A stretch of DNA of 64,000 nucleotides, taken from positions 7,811,958-7,875,957 of the forward strand of contig CM038913.1 in the NCBI GenBank assembly GCA_021904315.1, written 5' to 3'. The stretch comes from Sphagnum magellanicum. Taxonomy: Eukaryota > Streptophyta > Sphagnopsida > Sphagnales > Sphagnaceae. Position numbers and translations under genes: made by a program. Position 1 is the stretch's first letter. Each line of letters begins with the position of its first letter. The notes under the pieces were generated by a model that saw only the letters and a program-made list of their open reading frames with translations, made no database searches and was not told where the DNA came from. This document shows positions 1 to 10,564 of the stretch, piece by piece.

Positions 1-562
1 TCTGAAAATTAGTAATTGAGTCTAAAAATGGACATTTCAATTTTGAATATTGTTATTTGAATATGAAAATTAACATTTCAATTCTGAAAATTGGTATTTA
101 AATTCAAAAAACTTATTTGATCTAAAAACTGATATTTGAATTCTAAATTATTATTTTTGAATCTAAAAATTATTATTTCAATTTAAAATTTTTTATTGAC
201 TCTAAAATTTGGCAACTTGATTTTAAATAATTTTATTTCAACTTGAAATTTGATATTTGAATTTTGAAGTTTAAAATTTAAATTTTAAGAAATTATTTGA
301 CTTGAAAGTTGAAATGGGAATTCCAAATTATTATTTTGGATTCTCAAAATTAATATTTCAATTCAGAAAATTATTAATTGAGTCTTCAAATGAAAATTTT
401 AATTTGGAATATTATTATTTGAATCTGAAAGTTACCATTTCAATTTTGAAATTTGTTATTTAACTTCAAAAAACTTCAAAAAACTGATATTTGAATTCTG
501 AATTACTATTTTGGAATCTTAAATTTATATTTTAATTCAAAAAATTATTGATTGAATCTCAA
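1..562. repeat. AT-rich ~180-bp tandem satellite, cut by the window edge
   Basis: About three diverged monomers of roughly 175-181 bp start near 1, 182, 363 and 537. Each opens with a form of (t)tcagaaaattattaattgagtct. The first three end in a form of tatttcaat or tattttaat. Inside each monomer, shorter ~20-bp units of the type attt-g/c-aattctgaaaatt repeat. The array stops near 562, where the sequence becomes non-repetitive. Its left extent lies outside the window. Confidence 0.6.
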
Positions 563-1526
563 GGGTTTTTTCTACTAGTGCTATCCATAATAAATCACTT
601 TTATAAATAATTATAAATGATTATGTTTATTAAATCTAAGTGATAGTAAATAATTATTGTTATGACACAGATTTGTATATTATATAATTTATATTTTTTA
701 TTAGAAGAAATTAATTAATTAAATTAATGTGACATTATTTTAAAATCATTTTAATTACTTCATATAAAAATTAATTAGTATGTGCATAATTATTTTCTAA
801 TTGAACATAATTATTCACACTCTTTAATTTATAACTTCAATCCTGAATTAAAAATTTGGAAAAATTATAGTGTAGTTAGAATAATTATTTTACTGATTTT
901 AATTTCACAAATTATTATACAATAATATTATCTTAAAAAATTCTGTGATTATCATCTATGATAAATATTTTATAGTAATTTTACAGTAATTATGAAAATT
1001 AATGTTATGTCTAACAAATTATTGTATTTATAGTTAATAATTACCAAGAGAAAAAAATTATTTGACTTATAATAATTTTTATAAAAATAAATTTTATTAT
1101 ACAATAAATAATGTGATTAGTTGAATAATAATTCTTCAAAAAAATTTGTAGGAATTTACTTTCCAATAACAATTGTTAATTCATGATATATAATTTTAAA
1201 ATAAGTATTTAAAATATCTAATTTTAAATTATAGTCATTAAATGAATTTCATATTAATTATATTATATATAGTTTGATAAGATTCTGAAAAGTAATTAAA
1301 TATTTTAAAATATTTTATTATTTATGAGTTATGTATTAATAACTTGTGAAGAATTAGATAGTTAGTTTGTCAAATATGAAGAAGATATTACTTATTTAAG
1401 TAATTAACAATGAATAATAAATATTTGTAGTGTATAGTTTATAATTTAAATATATGTAAATTTCATCATTATGAATTAAATGATTATTTAATTATCTAGT
1501 ACTTGAATTGTTTAAAAATCTAAAAA
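563..1526. other. AT-rich intergenic DNA, nothing recognised
   Basis: Very AT-rich sequence with many short A and T runs. No open frame of useful length, no repeat with clear period and no RNA-like structure was seen. Confidence 0.6.
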
Positions 1527-2402
1527 CACTAGAAGTAAGGGATGAAGAAAGTTTTGGATTTACAACTTAGTTTGTAAGGAAGTTGCAACTTCAAAACTTA
1601 TCCCATATTGTTTGTTCTCCATTCCTATTTTGAACACTATGTAAAGAAAGGGGTGTGCCTATGTAATTTCACATTAAGAAGTTTGTGCACATGTGATGAG
1701 CTAATCAAAAGGCTCAACCCAAAACAAAAAAACAAATAATGCACAATTCTAAAGTACATACCTCCCCAACCTACTTATCTATTTAGCTAGGTAAGTTCCT
1801 AATTTGACCTACCCATCTAGGTCAGCTTATGTACCTACCTACTTAAGTACTTACCTATATGAGTAGGTATTTAGCCTAGGAAGGTAAAACCTACTTATTT
1901 ATTTTTTTACCTAAGTAGGTAGGTAGGTAGGTAGGTAGGTAGGTAGGTAAGGATTGTAGGCACCTATTTATGTACCTACCAACTTAATATTAATATTTTT
2001 ATTAAATTAATTTTTTAATGCCATGTGGCATATTTACATTGGGCCATGTGTCATAATATAAGATCATCCAAGTCTTTGAATTGAACGTTTTAGATTATTT
2101 CAAAATAATAATAATAATAATCATCATCATCATATATTAAGACACATGGCAGCACATGATTTGCCTTCGATTGACCAAAATAGTTGCATATTAGTCGCAT
2201 GTGACAATACTTATACAATGAAGTCAAAGGATGAAATGTATTTGTTGACTTTTTTTTTCATACAATATTTTTTGTTCATTTGCGATTATTTATCACATGC
2301 GACTTGTTTTAGGCGACTAAAAGGATTTTAGTTGCAAAATGTCTCTTGCGACTAAAATTTAGTCGCAAAGAGTAGTCGAAAATACATGTTTTTCTTCTAG
2401 TG
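1527..2402. mobile_element. Non-autonomous CACTA (EnSpm)-like element
   Basis: The segment opens with CACTAGAAG and closes with CTTCTAGTG, a 9-bp perfect terminal inverted repeat of CACTA type. Next to the right end are inverted copies of a GCGACTAAA / TTTAGTCGC motif, the subterminal arrangement known from plant CACTA elements. It carries no transposase frame, so it would be non-autonomous. The expected 3-bp target duplication is not clear (aaa on the left, tca on the right), so the left boundary is less certain. A diverged relative lies near 20215-20960. Confidence 0.5.
1914..1949. repeat. (GTAG)n microsatellite
   Basis: Nine perfect taggtaggtagg-type tetranucleotide units. They sit in a wider stretch (1760-1990) rich in inverted ctacctac / gtaggtag, which could form a cruciform. 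Confidence 0.9.
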
Positions 2403-3740
2403 TCATTAAGATGTTATACTTGATGCCAAAAGGAAGAACATCTTTAATTATAAAAGTAATAGTTTGTAAGGTGATAATAGATTCTTAGGATGACATGACA
2501 AAATCATTGCCAACAATCTAATATTTCTTTAGAAAAACTATTTGATACAATCCATCGAATCCAAACATATGGGGCCGATACATTTAATGTCTTACTTAGT
2601 TGCTTTCGTCATACAATAAATCCTTTGAAATGTGAATAGATCTTTGTTGGAAACCTAACATTGCGGACAAACACCCTTTTGTTGCTTGTGTAAAACTAAA
2701 GTCATCAACCGTGATTATCAAATTAGGTTTTTCATTTGCATGAAATGTTGCTATCGGAGATGACAAATAACTTTGCATGAAAAAGAAAAAAAACAAATAT
2801 TCAAAAGTAATATAAAATAGTTACAAGCGAAAAACACGAACAATGTTCGAGAGAACAAGCTAATTGACAAAAAATGGAGAAAAAATTTAACTACTAAATT
2901 TTGTAGTGAAGGTGCAAAATCATAGTTGAAAGAAATTTATGAAAGAGATACTTACATTTGTTTATTTGAACACACCACAAGAAAATACCAACAAAAATTC
3001 CTAACATCAAAACTTTCCATATTGAAATTGTGGTGAAAAGTATAATTGGAAGGATGAACCATCAATTAAAAACATATCATGCATTAGATCAAATATTGGG
3101 TAGATAGATGTTGTAAAAAAGTGGATGAAAGATAATTAAACACATAATGCTCATCCAAAAAAGAACTATTTAGAATAAATACAATTTGTCTACAAGGTTT
3201 GATCCAAACCATCAAAATCATGGCCAAATGAATGCATGAGGTCAATCTATATGCTTGCTTCAAAAATAAAGAAACTAAAAATTGATGGATTTCAAATTAA
3301 TAAAAGATCCAACATTGAATAGATTATAATTGGTTGAACTTTCAATTGTGTGTTACATAATTTGTAGTTGTTAATATCAAAACATCAATGATAAAATGAT
3401 AAAACATAAAAACGTTAATATTAACATAGTGTAAGATTATTCAAACTTATAAATATCAATGGTAACCTTGTTAATTTTAAGAGATATATATTTATAAGCA
3501 TGAAAGTGTGAACATGGCTTTCAACATATTAATACCTTAGAAGATCACAATTGCACTGTATAAGAGACAAGATAATTTTGGAAAAAAATACTAAAAATTT
3601 TCAATGAAAGTAAACATTTATTAAGGAATCAAATGTCCAATCATCATTAGGTTTTTAGAAAAGAAAATTTCATGCAATGTTTCAATTAAAGCATACTTTC
3701 TATGTCGATAATTTAACATAAACAAGTAATTTAAAACTCT
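2403..3740. other. AT-rich intergenic DNA
   Basis: No gene recognised. A 66-codon minus-strand frame at 2596-2796 has no recognisable domain and a low-complexity Phe-rich start. It could be a transposase relic, but nothing supports that. Confidence 0.5.
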
Positions 3741-3744
3741 CCAT

Positions 3745-4566
3745 GTCGAAACCCTACTTTGAGAGAGTGTGAGGATGAAACTCACACTCCCAAAATGGGA
3801 ACTTGGGAGTCTTTCGTGACTCCTGAAATTTTAGACTTCGATTGTAGAGGTCAAAACACCTCGCATTGGGGTGTTTTTTATATCATTGAAAAATTATCGA
3901 AATGTAAATGTCAAAAATGGGCTCGCATGGGTCATTTGGACATCTGTAACACATGTTATGGCAAAAAGAAAGGCCGGGGGTCAAATTGGCAGTTTGATTC
4001 CTAACCACTAAAAGTTGGGCATTGACCCAACCCCGGTGCGTGCAGGTGGAGTGCGATGCACTGTTAGAAAGCTCTAGAGGAGAGCTACAAGTTTGCTTTA
4101 GACCTCATTTTAATAAGAGGTCTAAGCAAAGAGTTATGATTTCGCAAAGTCTCGAAAGGCCAAACCGGGATAGTTTTGGAACTCCTCCTTGGGAATCCCG
4201 GGACAAAAAGCCATTCGGATGTAGGTGCTGTGGAGAGGTGTAGAGAATACTATATGGGGGAAGGTGGTGGCTTCCTTTGAATCTGGGCCGTGATGAGTCT
4301 TGTGAGTCCAGAGTTGGCTGTGGCTTGTCCTAGCACTAAAGGTGCTCCAAAAAGTGAACTAACTAACTTGCTGGTTGGTTTGATGCAGGTTCGAGTAAAT
4401 AACTAAAGCTTATTACTCTTCTTAGTCCCATCTCGGAGCTTTAGCACACCCCTCTATCCCTTCTAGTGCTAAGAGTTGGGAGTGTGCCCCGAGTTCTTCA
4501 CAATTCCGCTGTTTGAGTAACTTAAACCCATCTTGGGTCTAATTAGGAACTTGGGAGCGCGTCACT
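3745..4566 (+). mobile_element. Diverged LTR relic, same family as the solo LTR at 58767-60006
   Basis: This matches the reverse complement of the solo LTR at 58767-60006 along most of its length. Shared landmarks, in order, are a gagtgtgag...cactccc block, the aatgtcaaaaatgggctcgca block, an aaagaaaggccgggggtcaa block, an agaaagctctagaggagagcta block and the final aacttgggagcgcgtca. It ends near 4566 on the LTR terminus. The left end has decayed and shows no TGTCAC start. No internal retroelement sequence adjoins it, so it looks like an old solo or truncated LTR. Open frames inside it are fortuitous. Confidence 0.7.
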
Positions 4567-4570
4567 CCAA

Positions 4571-5120
4571 TTATTACTTTCCAAACCTAAAAATAACATT
4601 CAATTGGATGGAAAGCAACCACTTTAACATATTATAATTAAATGAAAAATTGGAACATTAATATTTAAAAAAAAATATTTTCCAATTATTTTATTTCGGA
4701 AGCAATACATTGAAACTTAAATTTTGCAATAGGACAATGAAAGGGTTTAGAGAGAGGCTAACAACGTTTTTTTTTGATATTGGCCATGGTTTGGAACAAA
4801 AAAAATTGCTCCCTACATCCAAAGTTTGGTGTTAGGAGCAAAGTTTGGCCTCCAAATTTTTTGTTTGTTGATTGTGGTTTGAAGTTTGAAGTTCTTAACT
4901 CAAAGTTTGGCATTGAATTTTGAAGGTCAAGAGAAAATGTTTTTTTCTTTTAACTATGGTTTGAAACTCCTAGCTCCAAATTTCAAGTTCAAAAAAAAGT
5001 TTGAAGCAAAAAAAAATTGCTTTCAAACTCCAAAGTTCAATCATGTAGTACTACAAAAGATGAATTTATTTCACTAACCCAATTCATTAAAGGGCTTTAA
5101 AAATCAATTACATTAGCATA
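4571..5120. other. Intergenic, low-complexity 'caaagtttg' stretch
   Basis: Between about 4790 and 5060 short words such as aagtttgg, tttgaagtt and ctccaaa recur irregularly. No gene or transposon end was recognised. Confidence 0.5.
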
Positions 5121-5256
5121 CACTAGTAAAAAAATTTGTCTTTCACAATTGTTGTTTGCAACTAATTTTTAGGTACACATGACACATGCAACTAATTTTT
5201 ACTTAGTTGCATAAAACAAATTGCATGCAACTAATTTTTACCTTAGTTACATAAAC
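5121..5256. mobile_element. CACTA-like terminus with subterminal repeats
   Basis: The sequence starts CACTAGTAAAAAAATTTG. Three copies of (t)gcaactaatttttA follow within 100 bp. A CACTA terminus followed by short subterminal repeats is typical of EnSpm elements. No matching right end was found, so this is probably a fragment, and the next MITE interrupts or follows it. Confidence 0.4.
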
Positions 5257-5465
5257 GTGCATTCACACTTGGTGTTAGGGACTCTAGTGTTAAGTCCCTC
5301 AACATCATACTAGTCATTTAAGACTTAAACTAACTTATTGTGAAAATTTTATCTTAAACTAAGATTCATTTAACATTAAGCTATCGCCCATTTAACATTA
5401 GGTGTCACCTAGGATGCCACCTAGATTTTCATTTAACATTGATTTAACATCAAGTGTGAATGCAC
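5257..5465. mobile_element. MITE, 209 bp, with 20-bp terminal inverted repeats
   Basis: The left end GTGCATTCACACTTGGTGTT is repeated in inverse orientation at 5446-5465 with one mismatch. The inside is AT-rich and non-coding, with repeated catttaacatt words. Flanking bases show no convincing target duplication, so I cannot name the superfamily. It lies just upstream of the eS12 promoter. Confidence 0.6.
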
Positions 5466-5541
5466 CTAAGACACTGAATTAGTGGGTTTTAAGGAACTGT
5501 GAAAACTAGTGAGAAAATTAGTAAGTAATTAGTAGGTTCGG

Positions 5542-5549
5542 AACCCTAA
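5542..5549 (+). promoter_or_regulatory. Telo-box (AACCCTAA) of the eS12 promoter
   Basis: AACCCTAA lies about 550 bp before the eS12 start codon, just before a change from AT-rich to pyrimidine-rich sequence that suggests the transcript start. Telo-boxes are known elements of plant translation-gene promoters. Their role here is inferred from position. Confidence 0.45.
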
Positions 5550-5559
5550 ATGCTTGCGC

Positions 5560-6094
5560 TTTGGCCAAATGATCGTTCTCTCGCTGGCTTAGTGTCGTGA
5601 AGCAGACGCGCGCTCCTCTGTCGCTCGCTCAGCCTCCTCCGACGTTCTCCCACTTCCGTCAGGTCCGTCTCAGCGCATCTGGTTGTTATTTCTTTCCGTG
5701 GCAGCTTCTCTCTTGGATTATCATCCTCCTCCTACTTCGCTTTTCTTTTTTTTTTGGAACTTCTTGTTGTTCGCCCCAACCCGCTCCTCCTCTTTCCGGA
5801 GCTTTGCAGGTCAAATTCTGCCCTTTTTGTTGGATGTTGTTGATTTTTCTTTGTTCATAACTTGTTTCCTGTGTTCTTCAATAGTCTCCCTGTTGCGAAT
5901 CTGCTCCTGTTTGTTCACGTTTTTTTCTGGTCTCTAGTCCTGGATAGAAACCCATGCTAGCGGGTTTTCTGGGTTCAAAATGGGGAATGCTTTCTTGTCT
6001 CTTTGTTTGCAGATCCTCTCTGTTGTTTCTAACTTGGTATGGCGTTCTGAGCGTGCAGGCAGATATATAGGTCTTTTTCACACATTGGATAACC
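5560..6094 (+). promoter_or_regulatory. Probable transcript start and 5' leader of the eS12 gene
   Basis: GC- and pyrimidine-rich sequence (tcgctcgctcagcctcctcc, then ctcctcctacttcgc) contrasts with the AT-rich DNA before it and fits the pyrimidine-rich 5' leader of a ribosomal protein gene. Several possible splice sites lie in the leader, including a cag|gtcaaa donor near 5811 and a tgcag acceptor near 6013. An intron within the leader is possible, but exact exons need transcript data. Confidence 0.45.
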
Positions 6095-7330
6095 ATGTCA
6101 GACGGGTAAGGTTCTTGTTCCTTGTGTTTCTTTCTCTTTTTACCACTTTAGGGACAGACCTTTTTTAGCAATGGATTTTAGGGTTGTATTGAAGAACTCT
6201 CTGACGTCTAAGGCATGAGATGAGAGTTTGTTCTCATCAGATATGGAACAGTGCCAGTAGACATGCAATACATGGTACCATGAATAGATATGCAGTGTAC
6301 TAGTTGGGAGCACAAAAACTCAAAATCTCTAGAATACTATTCTTGAAGAAGTCCATAATTATTTTTAATGGTTTGCAACATATAGGGAGGAGCCAGTTGC
6401 AGATGCAGTGGCTGAGAAGCCAGTAGTCACAGCTGAGCCTGTATTGGGGGAGCCCATGGATATCCTGACTGGTCTGCAGCTTGTGTTGAAGAAGTCCCTG
6501 GCCCATGATGGTCTTGCACGCGGCCTTCATGAGGCTGCGAAGGCAATTGAGAAGCATGCTGCCCAGCTATGTGTTTTGGCTGAGGACTGCAACCAGCCTG
6601 ATTATTCTAAGCTGGTCCAAGCTCTCTGCTCAGAGCACAATGTTAACCTCATCTCTGTGCCTAGTGCCAAGAAGCTAGGTGAATGGGTTGGGGTAAGCCA
6701 TCTCATCGCTGGTACACTTAAGGATTGTGTCTTCACATTTGATTGCACTGCAATATATGGAAATGTTCTTTTTTTCTTACTGAGAAACAGGCTTCAACTA
6801 GCCATGATCATTGATGCATCTTGAAATGAGAAGAACTCCAGTGAGAGAGATAGGGTTGTCAAATCAACTTGTGCTCTTGGGGTAGAATTGGAGGATGACT
6901 GTCTTAAAATGAAGAAGGCATTGAGCACTGGGGAGCCCATTGATAGGCCACTGGTTGAATCCTCTGACTTTTTTGTTTTTAAGGCATCTGTTAGGAGCCT
7001 TCATGTTCTGTTGGTAATGTGCAGCTTTGCAAGATTGATTCAGAGGGCAAGGCTCGCAAGGTGGTGGGCTGTTCTTGTGTGGTTGTGAAGGTATGAATTT
7101 CTTTGACATGGTTTTGGGGGTGTTCATCTGGGTTCAAGTTTTTCCTGTTTTTGGCTTTTGATTCAGTTTATAGAACCAACTGTGACAAAGTTGGAGAATT
7201 GATTGATCAGATTCTGTGGTTTGTTACTAAATTGTGGAATGGGGCAATTCCCTTGTTGCTGGGTTTTCAGGACTATGGTGAGGAGACTGAAGGACTGAAT
7301 GTAATTCAGGAGTATGTTAAGAGCCATTGA
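6095..7330 (+). CDS. RPS12: 40S ribosomal protein eS12 (four coding exons)
   Basis: Structural protein of the small subunit of cytosolic ribosomes. Coding exons are 6095-6105, 6386-6692, 7025-7090 and 7271-7330. All introns are GT-AG and the frame closes exactly, giving 147 residues, close to the usual eS12 length. Exon 1 supplies only MSDG(G); a phase-2 junction leads into EEPVADAV. The family signature is clear: [25 protein letters not shown] (broken here by no indel), [52 protein letters not shown] chose the ATG at 6095 because it is followed at once by a consensus donor (gg|gtaagg) and yields the acidic variable N-terminus typical of plant eS12. The in-frame ATG at 6453 would delete conserved sequence. 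The gene looks intact and functional. Confidence 0.95.
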
Positions 7331-8592
7331 GAAACCATTGTTCATGTAGAGAAGCATATAGTAATGTGCAAGAGGATTCAGAGCCTATTTTGATTCTGAA
7401 AATTGTATTCATGAGCACACAATTTTGGGTTGTTAACTACTCTTGGAGTTCCACTCGGGTCCAGAGTTTTGTAGGCAAATAGGCTGCCTGGTAAACCATA
7501 TGGAATTCAGTAATCCTATTCAAAGATTTTCTTCTATCAAAACCAGTAGAGTTTGGCAGATTTAGAGGATCCACACCACTAGTTGCATTTAAAATGACCA
7601 AGTAACCTAACAGCAGTGGTTCATGTCATCCTTATGCAGGTGTATAAGGGGAATTAGTTGGTAATTAGACAGTATCCCTTTATTACCTCTGGGATTTTCA
7701 TTCACTTGCCTTACTCACTGTTCAAATCATCATCTTCTCAGTTTTGCAATATTAATTATGTATCTGGAAGTGTGCCAGGTTGAAGGATGTTTGTTAAAGT
7801 CAGTAGAAAAGTCTGTGTTACTAGTTAAGCTGAAAGTGGACAGCATTCTGCAATAACTGTGAGTATGTAACTGTGACATACATCTTTTCACCAATGTATG
7901 TCTATTTTACCAAAGAGTACATCACCAATGTATGTCACAGTCATGAATGTGCAGGCCGGAGCAGTGTTGTGTTGGACAAGCAAGCAACACAGTAATTTGT
8001 GGAAACCCTTTTCTAACTATGAACTTCTGAACCAACAATCTGTCTGTCTAAATTCGGGTTGCATTTGTTTAGATCCCAGGTTGCATTTTGTGGAAAGAAA
8101 GCCGTTAATGGATCTTGTTATTAGCTTCAGAATCATCAACCTTTTTGTTGGATTCAGGTAAATATTGCAGGTACAGGTAAATACTACTGCAGGCATGCTC
8201 CTCCACTCTGAACCCTGAACTTGATTGCTCTGCAAATAGAGCTTGCTTCCTTCAAGAGATTGTAGCTGTAAGATGGGTTTGTAACATCTGATTCAGATCA
8301 CTGAACGAAAAAGAATGCGCTGTCTTTTGTACCCACAGTTGAATCCAGCATCTGATGTCCAAGGAGCAGCAGGAGATCTGCATACCGCACTTGTCTCTTT
8401 TGATGATCTTAATTGCAATGGGTCCCACTGTTGTCGGAAAAACATCTGCTCCGCCGTTGTGGGTGGTTCAAGGGTCTGAAGAGGTCCTGCACTCACAGCA
8501 CGAAATGATTTTTTTGGTTCCACATATCTAGATGTGTTCCGTTTGTTTTCGGTATTGATGTTTCACTCGGGGGGCTTGTAAGAGAGAAAAAT
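7331..8592. other. 3' end of the eS12 gene and spacer to the oxidase gene
   Basis: No further gene is supported. The first few hundred bases probably hold the eS12 3' UTR, but I see no clear AATAAA signal. The last ~300 bases before 8593 would include the promoter and leader of the oxidase gene. The sequence looks unique and is not repeat-like. Short duplications of a tgtatgtcacagt-type word occur near 7870-7945. Confidence 0.5.
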
Positions 8593-9924
8593 ATGGCGGA
8601 AGCAGCTTCCGGTATAAAGAAGAAAGCCGACGCTTTGTATTCTGTAGCTGTGATAGGGTTAGGGCCTATAGGATCAGCAGCATGCCTCCATCTCTCTGCC
8701 CACTACTCTATTACTGCTCGTGGGGAGGGGCAGTCTTCTTCTGTTGTTGCAATCGGAGCTCCAGAGCCTGCGGATCTGACAACCCATTTAGGGGTTTTCG
8801 GTTCCCATTACGATGAGGGACGTCTCACTCGTATTGTAGACAAAAACCCTGTATGGTCGAAGCTTGCAGCTCGATCTATTGCAAGTTACGGAGAGAGTGA
8901 GCAAGAAAGTGGAATTCAGTTCCATTCCTCTGTTGGGTCTTTGAGAGTCACCCCTTTTTACAAGCAACCCACCGACTCCTTGCTGGAGGCTTTCGCAGTT
9001 GGGAAAGAGAATGGAGCAGCTGTAGAGCTCCTGGAGGATGGGGATGCACTCATGAAGAGGTTTCCTTACCTGCACTGCCAGGAGAAGGATGCAGGCATTA
9101 TGGAGCATGGTGGAGCAGGCTATGTGAATCCCCGGGCAATGACCAGAGCTCAATTGGCAGTTGCTGCAAAACATGGCGCTTGTATTGTGCCAGAGACTGT
9201 TGTAGCAATTGATATGACTGCAGATGGTGTGAACATCACCACTGATGCAGGCAAAGTGTTATCTGCTTCCAAGGTTTTGATCTGTGCCGATGCATATACA
9301 AATCTGCTGTTGCCTGGTCGAGAATTGGTCCTGCACACATACCTTGTGTCAGTGCTGCTTGCAGAAATTGGAGATGAGGAAGAGATGAGGTTGCAAGGCA
9401 TGCCTTCTATCATCTGGAGGTTAGAATCACATCCCTATTTGCATTCTGTTTATTTATGTCCTCCAATTCGGTATCCTGATGGAAAGTTGTACATCAAGAT
9501 AGGGGGCACAGAATGGGAGCCAGTGGTTGCTTCAAGCACTAAGGAAATCACAGACTGGTTCCATGATGAAAATGGTCGCCAAGTGGAGACAGATGCATTG
9601 CATGACACTCTACAAACTCTGCTCCCACAAATCTCATTCAAATCCTTCCATAGGAAACCATGCATGGTGACATACACCTCCCACAACTATCCCTACATTC
9701 AAGCAGTGGATGCGAAACCACATTGGGAAGATTCTCAGCTGTATGTTGCCACAGGAGGATGTGGTGCTGCAGCAAAATCAGCCTATGAGATTGGCCGCAT
9801 TGGGGCACTTCTTGTTTCAAATGGGCAGTGGAATTATGACCTAGATGAGCATCTTTTCAAGGCAGTGTATGCACAGCAAGACTCTGGACAAGGAACCAGT
9901 AGCAGCCAAAGATATAACGTTTGA
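8593..9924 (+). CDS. FAD-dependent oxidoreductase, DAO / sarcosine oxidase-like, intronless
   Basis: A complete 443-residue frame with no intron. An N-terminal Rossmann motif VAVIGLGPIGSA (about residues 18-29) would bind FAD. A SHYDEGRLTR motif (about 77-86) corresponds to the conserved post-Rossmann region of monomeric sarcosine oxidase-like enzymes. C357 in KPCMVTYT aligns with the cysteine that carries covalent FAD in monomeric sarcosine oxidase. A TGGCGAAAKSAYEIG segment near residues 395-409 fits the final FAD-binding strand of the DAO fold. It therefore probably oxidises a secondary amine or N-methyl amino acid to an imine, releasing hydrogen peroxide; the substrate cannot be read from sequence. 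The C-terminus (RYNV) is not a PTS1 peroxisomal signal, and no transit peptide is obvious. The start has a good plant context (aaatATGGCG). Lack of introns next to an intron-bearing gene is consistent with horizontal or retro-copied origin. Confidence 0.85.
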   Translation: MAEAASGIKKKADALYSVAVIGLGPIGSAACLHLSAHYSITARGEGQSSSVVAIGAPEPADLTTHLGVFGSHYDEGRLTRIVDKNPVWSKLAARSIASYGESEQESGIQFHSSVGSLRVTPFYKQPTDSLLEAFAVGKENGAAVELLEDGDALMKRFPYLHCQEKDAGIMEHGGAGYVNPRAMTRAQLAVAAKHGACIVPETVVAIDMTADGVNITTDAGKVLSASKVLICADAYTNLLLPGRELVLHTYLVSVLLAEIGDEEEMRLQGMPSIIWRLESHPYLHSVYLCPPIRYPDGKLYIKIGGTEWEPVVASSTKEITDWFHDENGRQVETDALHDTLQTLLPQISFKSFHRKPCMVTYTSHNYPYIQAVDAKPHWEDSQLYVATGGCGAAAKSAYEIGRIGALLVSNGQWNYDLDEHLFKAVYAQQDSGQGTSSSQRYNV

Positions 9925-10007
9925 AGATTACTTGTGAATGTAAGGTGAAAGATGTTCTGCAGGTGCGGCATTTCATCCAGAATACAACCCTGTATTGCAT
10001 ACCTGCA

Positions 10008-10187
10008 GTTGCAAGAGTCCAATTTCTCAGTTTTCAGTAAGATTTTCTCAACATCTCTGGGATGTATCAAATAGAAGAGAGAGGTATTGCAGTGCAAGAT
10101 AGGACTGCTGTTGCAAGAGCCCAATTTCAGTTTTCAGTAAGCATTTTCTTGCGATCTCTGGGAAGGGTCAGGTAGAAGAGAGATAGT
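10008..10187 (+). repeat. Imperfect 102-bp tandem duplication
   Basis: The ~76-bp block starting gttgcaagagtccaatttct at 10008 recurs from 10110 with a few substitutions and a 3-bp deletion. It ends in tagaagagagag / tagaagagagat. It lies just after the oxidase stop codon, probably in the 3' transcribed region. Confidence 0.75.
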
Positions 10188-10453
10188 TCCTGAATCTCAA
10201 AGTACATGACAAGGAGTTGGAAGAACCAAAGCAAGAGTAAAGATAGTAGCTAAGGAAGGCAAAAATCTGAAATGGGTAGAAATGAAACACAGATATCCAA
10301 GGATAGTCACACTGTGCAACCTCATATTGGCTGTCTGGTGCCATCAGGTTGCATAGAAATTTGTACAGAGGGACTCATGAACCTATCTAGGTTTTTTTTG
10401 GGTGTACAGAACATGGAGTCCTCTGTGTTGACCATCCATTTCACATGGAGCAC

Positions 10454-10564
10454 AACCCTATACTCTGATTAAGAGGAGGCAGAAAAGAGCTGAGATGAAC
10501 TGGGGCTGTAACCCTATACTCTGATTGAGAGTAGGCAAAAAAAACTGAGATGAACTGGGACTGT
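10454..10564 (+). repeat. Imperfect 56-bp tandem duplication
   Basis: The block aaccctatactctgatt...gagatgaactggggctgt at 10454 recurs from 10510 at about 90% identity. Confidence 0.8.
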
